NCBI RefSeq assembly: GCF_011365745.1
Contig: NZ_JAAOBY010000001.1
Coordinates: 434,001-498,000 of the forward strand
DNA length: 64,000 bases
Direction: 5' to 3'
Source of the DNA: Flavobacterium turcicum
GTDB lineage: Bacteria > Bacteroidota > Bacteroidia > Flavobacteriales > Flavobacteriaceae
Of the stretch, positions 57,740 to 64,000 are shown one piece after another. The translations under genes and the position numbers were made by a program. How positions within the stretch are numbered: the stretch's first letter is position 1; each line of letters begins with the position of its first letter. Under the pieces are notes generated by a model that made no database searches, was not told where the DNA came from, and worked only from the letters and a program-made list of their open reading frames with translations.

Positions 57740-60157
57740 TTATTTTTTTGAGGTTAAATCGTCAATTTCTTCATCGGTTGGTTCGATAATATCAATTTTT
57801 GGTTCGATAAAATCTTGCTCGTTGGCCAATGTTTTGTTGAGTGTTAAAACTAGGGCTGGCAACAACATTAAATTGGATAACATTCCGAATAACAGTGTCA
57901 ACGAAATCAAGCCGCCAAGGGCAATTGTTCCGCCAAAACTAGATAACATAAATACTGAAAACCCAAAGAATAATACGATCGAGGTGTAGAACATGCTCAA
58001 GCCCGCATCTGTAAAGGTTGCGTAAACTGATTTGCGAATTTTCCAGTTGTTTTTCTTCAATTCCTCTCGATACTGAGATAAGAAACGAACAGTGTCATCT
58101 ACTGAAAGTCCGAATGCAATTCCGAAAACTAATATCGTTGACGGCTTAAGCGGAATGTCTAAAAAGCCCATCAGTCCTGCAGTAAGCATGAGCGGCAAGA
58201 GGTTTGGAATGATAGAAACCAATACCATTTTGAAGGAACGAAACATAAACGCAATTAAAAGTGCGGTAAGTAAAAAAGCAAAAGCTAGCGATGATAACAA
58301 GTTGTCTAGCAAATAACCAGTTCCTTTTTGAAATACGAGAGCTTTTCCGGTAACTGTTACATTGTATTGGTTTTCAGGGAAAATTTTAGCTGCTTTTTTC
58401 TTGATTTCGGCTTCAATTTTAGCAATTTTATCGCCACTTTCGTCTCGCATGAAAGTTGTAATTCGGGCATATTGTCCAGAATTATCTACGTAACTTTTCA
58501 TGAGGTTATCTTTTGAATCTTTGGTCGCATTTTTGGCATACGATAAGATAAACGATTGCTCTTGAGATGATGGTAATTCGTAATACGCGGGATTGCCGTT
58601 GTAGTACGCTTGCTTCGAATATTTAATCAAGTTTACAATAGAAATTGGTTTTGATAGTTCGGGAATTTCATCAATTGCTTGCTCGAGTTCGTCCATTCTT
58701 CGCAGGGTAGAGAGTTTCATGACTCCTTTTTTGCGTTTGGTATCAATCATGATTTCGAGCGGCATGACACCATCAAATTCTTTTTCGAAAAAAACGATGT
58801 CCTCGAAAAAAGCTTCTTTTTTAGGCATGTCTTCGATAAGGCTGCCAGAAATTCGCATTTCATAAATGCCGATAATACTGATCACCAATAATGAAATAGC
58901 AACAACATAAATAGAGAAACGGTTGTACTTTACGTTGCGTAGAATCCAGCCCATGAATGATTTTACATAGTCTCGATCTAAGTGCTCGATGTGGCGCTCT
59001 TTTGGTGCAGGAATATAACTGTGAAAAATAGGAATCACAATAATACACAAAAAGAAAAGCGCCATAATGTTTATGGAAGTCACCACGCCAAACTCTAATA
59101 ACAACTGATTATTTGACGCCACAAAAGTAGCAAAACCAATGGCTGTAGTAAGGTTTGTCATAAGCGTTGCCATACCTACTTTAGTCGTAACGCGTTGCAA
59201 AGCTTTCGCTTTATTGTGGTGAATTTTATATTCTTGATGGTATTTATTGGTCAGGAAAATACAATTTGGGATACCAATTACGATGATTAGTGAAGGCACT
59301 AAAGCCGTTAAAACAGTAATTTCATAATGCAGCAGTCCTAAAAATCCGAACGACCACATTACACCAATAATCACAATAATCATCGAGATTAAAGTGGCTC
59401 TAAAACTCCTAAAAAAGAAAAAGAAAAGCAAAGAAGTAACCAAAAGTGAAGCGCCAATAAAAATGCTAATTTCGTCAGTAATCGTTTTTGCATTGAGGGT
59501 TCGAATGTATGGCATGCCCGAAACACGAAGGTCGATTCCAGTTTCTTTCTCGAATGTTTCAACGGCGGGAACGAGTTTGTCTAAAATAAAATCTTTTCGA
59601 GCGGCAGTGTTTACAATTTTCTTATCCATGTAAATGGCAGAACGAATACTTCCAGAACGCTTGTTAAACAGTAAACCTTCGTAAAACGGGAGGTCGTTAA
59701 AAAGTTCTTTTTTTATTTTTTGAAGATAGGCTGGGTCAAGAGTTTTTGATTGCTCAACAAAGGGAATTAATTCAAAAGTTTGTAGCGAGTCGTTTTTTTG
59801 TAATTTTTTTAAATCATTCAACGAAACGACCAAATCAACGGCTTTGTCTCCTTTAAGAGTATTCATCATTTTACTCCAAGCGGCGAAAGCTTTTGGGGTA
59901 AAAATAGCTTTGTCTTGAACGCCTATGATGACAAGATTTCCTTCCTCACCAAATTTATTTAAAAAGGCATTGTACTCAATATTGACAATATTATCGTCTG
60001 GTAGTAAATTAGCTTCGGTAAAAGTAAAATGGATATTTTTCCATTGTGAGGCCAAAAGTGCTGTTATTGCAACAATAATAGACAGCATTAAAATTCTATT
60101 TCGAAGGACTACAAGGGCAATTAATTCCCAAAACCCCAAACTAAACCACTTGATCAT
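57740..60157 (-). CDS. RND/MMPL-family exporter
   Basis: This 805-residue inner-membrane protein has about 12 helices in the RND two-fold pattern: a single helix near 25, a large periplasmic loop (about 45-230), a helix bundle with GIPNCIFLTNKYHQE, then the second half with a loop (430-630) and the helix bundle FGIAFGLSVDDTVRFLSQYREE, the typical GxSVDD proton-relay segment. Length and loops match the MMPL branch of proton-driven lipid or drug exporters. No membrane-fusion or TolC partner is nearby. Substrate is unknown. The C-terminus ends in an acidic cytoplasmic tail. Confidence 0.9.
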   Translation of the reverse strand: MIKWFSLGFWELIALVVLRNRILMLSIIVAITALLASQWKNIHFTFTEANLLPDDNIVNIEYNAFLNKFGEEGNLVIIGVQDKAIFTPKAFAAWSKMMNTLKGDKAVDLVVSLNDLKKLQKNDSLQTFELIPFVEQSKTLDPAYLQKIKKELFNDLPFYEGLLFNKRSGSIRSAIYMDKKIVNTAARKDFILDKLVPAVETFEKETGIDLRVSGMPYIRTLNAKTITDEISIFIGASLLVTSLLFFFFFRSFRATLISMIIVIIGVMWSFGFLGLLHYEITVLTALVPSLIIVIGIPNCIFLTNKYHQEYKIHHNKAKALQRVTTKVGMATLMTNLTTAIGFATFVASNNQLLLEFGVVTSINIMALFFLCIIVIPIFHSYIPAPKERHIEHLDRDYVKSFMGWILRNVKYNRFSIYVVAISLLVISIIGIYEMRISGSLIEDMPKKEAFFEDIVFFEKEFDGVMPLEIMIDTKRKKGVMKLSTLRRMDELEQAIDEIPELSKPISIVNLIKYSKQAYYNGNPAYYELPSSQEQSFILSYAKNATKDSKDNLMKSYVDNSGQYARITTFMRDESGDKIAKIEAEIKKKAAKIFPENQYNVTVTGKALVFQKGTGYLLDNLLSSLAFAFLLTALLIAFMFRSFKMVLVSIIPNLLPLMLTAGLMGFLDIPLKPSTILVFGIAFGLSVDDTVRFLSQYREELKKNNWKIRKSVYATFTDAGLSMFYTSIVLFFGFSVFMLSSFGGTIALGGLISLTLLFGMLSNLMLLPALVLTLNKTLANEQDFIEPKIDIIEPTDEEIDDLTSKK

Positions 60158-60294
60158 AACTTACATTTAACGGGCGCAAAGGTAGTTAAAACCACTTTGA
60201 ATCGTTAGTTTAAGGCTAAAGATTTGCTCGTTTTACCTAAACATTAAGTTTTTATTTTGTTTCTATTTTAAAAAATAGAATAAAATAATAATGA

Positions 60295-60302
60295 TATATT
60301 TG
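60295..60302 (+). promoter_or_regulatory. -7 element of the antiporter gene
   Basis: TATATTTG, a perfect TAnnTTTG match, lies 50 bases before ATG 60353. The GTG at 60311 is therefore an unlikely start. Confidence 0.5.
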
Positions 60303-60352
60303 ACTTAGTTGTGGCGAGGAAAAACCAAACCCCAAAAACTATTTGTTTTACT

Positions 60353-62623
60353 ATGAAGAAGTATAAAAACACTATTTTCTATTTGATTGTAACAGGTTGT
60401 TTTTCAATACTTATGTATTGGATTATTACAAAAGGAAAACTGCTAGAAGCAACAGAAGTCATTGAAAAACCCGCTAGTGGCAAGGGTTCTTGGGCTGATT
60501 TTTTGACCTCTATGCAGCATAGTTTTCAGGAACCTTTGGCTATTTTGTTAGCGCAAATTGTGACCATCATTCTAGTAGCCCGTTTTTTTGGATGGGTTTT
60601 TAGAAAAATAGGGCAACCTTCTGTAATTGGTGAAATCATCGCAGGAATTGTGTTGGGGCCGTCTTTGTTAGGAATGTATTTTCCGGAGTTTTCGGCGATT
60701 TTATTCCCCGTAGCTTCTTTGGGTAATTTAAAGTTCTTGAGTCAAATTGGTTTAATTCTTTTCATGTTTGTAATTGGGATGGAATTAGATTTGAAAATAT
60801 TGAAAAACAAAGCCAACGAAGCCATTGTCATTAGTCATGCGAGTATTATAATTCCTTTTGCACTCGGGATCGGATTAGCCTATTTTGTATACAATCAGTT
60901 TGCTCCCGAAGGCGTTACGTTTTTGTCTTTTAGTTTGTTCATGGGTATTGCTTTGAGTATTACTGCTTTTCCGGTTTTGGCTAGAATTGTACAAGAACGA
61001 GGCATCCATAAAACTAGGTTAGGAGCTATAGTAATTACTTGCGCTGCTGCTGATGATATTACTGCTTGGTGTATCTTGGCAGTTGTAATTGCCATTGTAA
61101 AAGCGGGTAATTTTGTAAGTTCCTTATACATCATTTCGCTCGCTGTCTTGTACGTGGTGGCGATGATTTATGTTGTAAAACCGTTTTTAAAACGTATTGG
61201 CGATTTGTACGGTTCTAAAGAAAGCATAGTAAAACCTGTTGTTGCTATTTTCTTTTTGGTACTTATTATGTCTTCTTACGCGACTGAAGTGATCGGGATT
61301 CATGCGCTTTTTGGTGCTTTTATGGCGGGTGTTATTATGCCGGATGTTCCAAAATTCAGAACTATTTTTATTGAAAAAGTAGAAGACGTTGCCTTGATAC
61401 TTTTGCTTCCGTTATTCTTTGTCTTTACAGGTTTAAAAACTGAAATTGGTCTTATCAACGATCCTTATTTATGGAAAGTTACAGGCTTTATTATTTTGGT
61501 AGCTGTTGTTGGTAAATTTCTTGGTAGTGCTTTGGCAGCAAAGTTTGTTGGGCAATCGTGGCGTGATAGTTTTACAATTGGCGCTTTAATGAACACCAGA
61601 GGATTGATGGAGCTGATTGTTTTGAACATTGGTTTGGAATTGAAAGTACTAACTCCAGAAGTTTTTACAATGATGGTAATTATGGCTTTGGTTACGACTT
61701 TTATGACAGGCCCAGCGCTTGATTTGATTAATTTTATTTTTAAAACTAAAGATAGCGCAGAGGTTTTAGAGCCTATAAACGATAACAAATACCGCGTTTT
61801 GATTTCTTTCGGTAATAACGAAAAAGGAAAATCCTTGTTGCGATTGGCCAATAGCTTAACCAAACGACAAAAAAATACCTCTAGTGTTACCGTGATGCAC
61901 TTGTCTTTAAGTGATGAGGTGCATACCTTTAATATGGAAGATAAGGAAAAAAACAGTTTCCATCCTATTGTTGAGGAGTCTCAGGTTCTCAAACAGGAGA
62001 TCACTACGATCTTTAAAGCTACTACAGATATTGAAACTGAAATTGCCGATGTGGCCAATCAAGGAGACTATGATTTACTGTTGGTAGGACTTGGGAAATC
62101 TATTTTTGAAGGTACTATTTTGGGTAAAGTAATTGGTTTTACTACTCGAATTATAAATCCAGATCGCTTAATTGATAAATTTACAGGTAAGGAAGGTTTG
62201 TTTGAAAACTCTCCGTTTGATGAGCGAACGAGACAAATTATTTCTAAAACCAAAATGCCAATTGGGATTTTAATTGACAAAGATTTACAAGAAGTGCAAA
62301 ATGTTTTTGTACCTGTTTTTAGCACTGAAGATGCCTTTGTGATTGATTACATCCAAAAATTGATTTACAACAATAATTCTAAAGTGATAATTTTAGATGT
62401 AAATGGTCATGTGGCTACAAATTTTGTAATGAATAGTGCCGTAGATTCTTTAGAACAAAAACATCCAAATAATATCAGTTTGATTACTGAAAAAACCATC
62501 AAGAAAGAGTTTTTGGCTCAACAAAATTTGATGTTAATTAGTCTCGAAAGCTGGAAACAGCTGGTTGATTCGCGTAGCGTTTGGCTTAGCGGAGTACCAT
62601 CAGTATTAATTGTAAAACAATAA
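60353..62623 (+). CDS. CPA2-family cation:proton antiporter with C-terminal cytoplasmic domain
   Basis: I choose ATG 60353, giving 756 residues; the GTG at 60311 is the alternative. After an N-terminal helix (about 8-25), the Na/H exchanger domain spans about 65-450 with 12 or so helices. The GQPSVIGEIIAGIVLGPSLLG segment is typical of KefB/NhaS-type CPA2 antiporters, and the Asp pair AAADDITAW is the ion-binding site. From about 475 a cytoplasmic domain with a universal-stress-like pattern (YRVLISFGNNEKGKSLLRLA, LLLVGLGKSIFEG) follows. The protein exchanges K+ or Na+ for protons in the inner membrane. The SMR gene starts two bases after it. Confidence 0.9.
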   Translation: MKKYKNTIFYLIVTGCFSILMYWIITKGKLLEATEVIEKPASGKGSWADFLTSMQHSFQEPLAILLAQIVTIILVARFFGWVFRKIGQPSVIGEIIAGIVLGPSLLGMYFPEFSAILFPVASLGNLKFLSQIGLILFMFVIGMELDLKILKNKANEAIVISHASIIIPFALGIGLAYFVYNQFAPEGVTFLSFSLFMGIALSITAFPVLARIVQERGIHKTRLGAIVITCAAADDITAWCILAVVIAIVKAGNFVSSLYIISLAVLYVVAMIYVVKPFLKRIGDLYGSKESIVKPVVAIFFLVLIMSSYATEVIGIHALFGAFMAGVIMPDVPKFRTIFIEKVEDVALILLLPLFFVFTGLKTEIGLINDPYLWKVTGFIILVAVVGKFLGSALAAKFVGQSWRDSFTIGALMNTRGLMELIVLNIGLELKVLTPEVFTMMVIMALVTTFMTGPALDLINFIFKTKDSAEVLEPINDNKYRVLISFGNNEKGKSLLRLANSLTKRQKNTSSVTVMHLSLSDEVHTFNMEDKEKNSFHPIVEESQVLKQEITTIFKATTDIETEIADVANQGDYDLLLVGLGKSIFEGTILGKVIGFTTRIINPDRLIDKFTGKEGLFENSPFDERTRQIISKTKMPIGILIDKDLQEVQNVFVPVFSTEDAFVIDYIQKLIYNNNSKVIILDVNGHVATNFVMNSAVDSLEQKHPNNISLITEKTIKKEFLAQQNLMLISLESWKQLVDSRSVWLSGVPSVLIVKQ

Positions 62624-62624
62624 C

Positions 62625-62954
62625 ATGAATTGGATTTTGTTGATTATTGGTGGCCTGTTCGAAGTAGGTTTTGCAACTTGTTTAGGCAAAGCCAAAGAAA
62701 GTACCGGTACGGCAGCTACATTATGGTTGCTGGGTTTTTTGGCATGTTTAACAATTAGTATGGTATTGCTTTATAAAGCTACGCAAACTTTACCCATAGG
62801 AACCGCATACGCAGTTTGGACCGGGATTGGCGCAGTAGGAACTGTGCTGGTGGGTATTTTTGTATTCAAAGAGCCGGCTGATTTTTGGCGTCTGTTTTTT
62901 ATTACCACTTTAATTAGTTCTATCATAGGATTGAAATTCGTTTCAAGTCATTAG
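62625..62954 (+). CDS. sugE: SMR-family exporter (SugE/Gdx-like)
   Basis: This 109-residue protein has four membrane helices and the key Glu13 in the first helix (WILLIIGGLFEVGFATCLGK), essential in all small multidrug resistance proteins. GTAYAVWTGIGAVGTVLVGI is the conserved third helix. The absence of typical EmrE features and presence of KAKESTG in the loop favours the SugE/Gdx branch, exporters of guanidinium or small quaternary cations. It follows the antiporter by two bases, so the two share an operon. The subtype is an inference. Confidence 0.88.
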   Translation: MNWILLIIGGLFEVGFATCLGKAKESTGTAATLWLLGFLACLTISMVLLYKATQTLPIGTAYAVWTGIGAVGTVLVGIFVFKEPADFWRLFFITTLISSIIGLKFVSSH

Positions 62955-63051
62955 AGATATTTTTATTTTATTGGTTTAAGATTGTCTTGTTTTAGATTAT
63001 TCTTAGTATTTACAATGTTAAAAGCTGTTTTAAAGAAAACCCTGCTAAAAA

Positions 63052-63675
63052 ATGAAAAATATTTTATTACTATTTCTTTTGACTTTGCTAAGTTGTAATA
63101 CCCAAAAAGATGAAGAGTTAGTGCGTAAAAAAGAAACTTTAAATATTATTCAAACCTTAATTGAACAAAATGGGTTAGATATGGTAAGAAATTTTCCTGC
63201 TCATATAGAACTCCCAATATGTTTAAATTTAAGAAAAGTTATTGTCAATAATAAATGTTTCGAAGAAACGGGAGCTAATGATAAAATGATAATTGTACAA
63301 CTTCCTGAAAAATCATTTATAAACCAAGGAGAAGTATGTATAGAAAAAATTTATAAATCAAATCCAATTGGCAACTCATTTTTCCTAAAAAAGGATTCTC
63401 ATAATATTATTAATCAAAATAAAACTTTAAAAACTTTTATAATTCCAAAAAGTATTACTCAAAAGTTTAAAACTGTAGAATTAACTAAAACTTCGAAAAT
63501 TGCGGAAAAATATATACAGTTTTCTATTCCAATATTTTCAAAAGATAATACAAAAGCATATTTAGAATTCGATAAATATATAGATAATGAAAACAGCTAT
63601 GGGAATTCAATATATTTAGAAAAAACAAATGGAAAATGGGAAATTAAATATGTAGAAAGACACTGGGCAATTTAA
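63052..63675 (+). CDS. Hypothetical lipoprotein
   Basis: This 207-residue protein starts MKNILLLFLLTLLSCNTQKD, a lipoprotein signal peptide with lipobox LLSC (Cys at 15). The mature part is of mixed alpha-beta character with ELPICLNLRKVIVNNKCFEE, Ile/Lys-rich linkers and the ending SYGNSIYLEKTNGKWEIKY, a strand pattern common to small flavobacterial lipoproteins. Two Cys residues near 55 and 65 might form a disulfide. The AT content of its codons is notably higher than that of the neighbouring antiporter, which hints at accessory origin. No family is recognised. Confidence 0.72.
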   Translation: MKNILLLFLLTLLSCNTQKDEELVRKKETLNIIQTLIEQNGLDMVRNFPAHIELPICLNLRKVIVNNKCFEETGANDKMIIVQLPEKSFINQGEVCIEKIYKSNPIGNSFFLKKDSHNIINQNKTLKTFIIPKSITQKFKTVELTKTSKIAEKYIQFSIPIFSKDNTKAYLEFDKYIDNENSYGNSIYLEKTNGKWEIKYVERHWAI

Positions 63676-63859
63676 AAAAAACAGCATGTATCAGCCTCTA
63701 CAACAGATTTGAGAATTTGGCTTAATTTGAAATTTGTCTTGTATTTGGAAGATTTCGCAAATCCGAAGATAGGGCTGAATTAAGTTCAATCTACTTGCAA
63801 CGATTGAACATTATTATCTAAGCGACAATATACCTAACCAATAATAAACCAAAACGATT

Positions 63860-64000
63860 ATGATTTTAACCACGACCAACTCTATCGAAGATTATAAAAT
63901 TCTCGAATACAACGGCATTGTTTCAGGTACTGCTATTAATATGCAAAAAATGGGTCTGACTTTTAGCATGCAAAAATACTACGATGGTATTGCTGAAAGT
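63860..64000 (+). CDS. YbjQ-family (heavy-metal-binding domain) protein, 3' end outside window
   Basis: ATG 63860 opens a frame that runs off the window after 47 codons. The start MILTTTNSIEDYKILEYNG, followed by IVSGTAI, matches the UPF0145/YbjQ family, a pentameric fold of about 105 residues with unknown function, sometimes annotated as heavy-metal-binding. A 184-base gap before it has no other feature. Only the N-terminus is visible. Confidence 0.8.
   Translation, partial: MILTTTNSIEDYKILEYNGIVSGTAINMQKMGLTFSMQKYYDGIAES

Noticed and set aside
1..64000. CRISPR arrays, rRNA genes, insertion sequences with transposase, phage genes
   Set aside because: I looked for regularly spaced repeats, rRNA signatures and transposase, integrase or phage structural motifs and found none.

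Overview
The window looks like a piece of chromosome from a member of the Flavobacteriaceae (Bacteroidota), most likely Flavobacterium or a close relative. The reasons are: low GC; promoters with the Bacteroidota -7 element TAnnTTTG (upstream of sdhC, asnS, a SpoU methyltransferase and others) and little use of Shine-Dalgarno sites; a menaquinone-type succinate dehydrogenase; a mevalonate-pathway HMG-CoA synthase; an AddB-like PD-(D/E)XK nuclease; a VPS10/BNR exported protein; and many lipoproteins.

Layout. 1-7.5 kb: end of an OmpA-family gene, AddB-like nuclease, a small membrane protein with an ABC ATPase, an alpha/beta hydrolase, an AIM24-family protein and aminopeptidase P. 7.7-12.1 kb: a large VPS10/BNR exported protein, then two tandem paralogous lipoproteins, each preceded by the tail of a vanished reading frame. 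12.3-21.4 kb: mvaS, sdhCAB, an exported protein, a nitrilase-family amidase, an Ig-like lipoprotein and methylmalonyl-CoA epimerase. 21.5-27.6 kb: a tRNA with anticodon CAT, a small membrane protein, ribE, pdxA and the fatty-acid block DUF177-rpmF-fabH-accB-accC. 27.9-36.2 kb: a PepSY-like exported protein, a sigma-54 response regulator convergent with a hybrid histidine kinase, an S9 peptidase, an FAD oxidoreductase and mtgA. 36.3-38.0 kb: a small accessory island between a degenerate tRNA-Ala copy and an intact tRNA-Ala(GGC). 38.1-50.8 kb: enoyl-CoA hydratase, queD, lpxH, an MFS exporter, recJ, a HopJ-family protein, an amine oxidase, rsmI, an acidic coiled protein, tdk, a Uma2 nuclease and rpoN. 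50.9-64 kb: asnS, a lipoprotein, a SpoU methyltransferase, a GH63-like glycosidase, an RND/MMPL exporter, a CPA2 antiporter, an SMR exporter, a lipoprotein and the start of a YbjQ-family gene.

Most of the window is ordinary housekeeping. Linked functions are the complete respiratory complex II operon, the first steps of fatty-acid synthesis (AccB, AccC, FabH with L32 and DUF177), and sigma-54 control: RpoN and a sigma-54 activator facing a hybrid kinase are both here.

The parts worth a second look are: (1) the tandem lipoprotein array at 10.8-12.0 kb, which has the layout of orphan immunity genes behind eroded polymorphic-toxin C-termini; (2) the 1.6-kb tRNA-flanked island with two overlapping small ORFs, a frameshifted GIY-YIG gene and an orphan promoter; (3) at least two families of dispersed, hairpin-forming intergenic repeats (four copies of one, two of another); and (4) a roughly 98-residue membrane protein coupled to an ABC ATPase with no standard start codon in front of its conserved-looking N-terminus. 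No CRISPR array, rRNA, transposase or integrase gene is visible.
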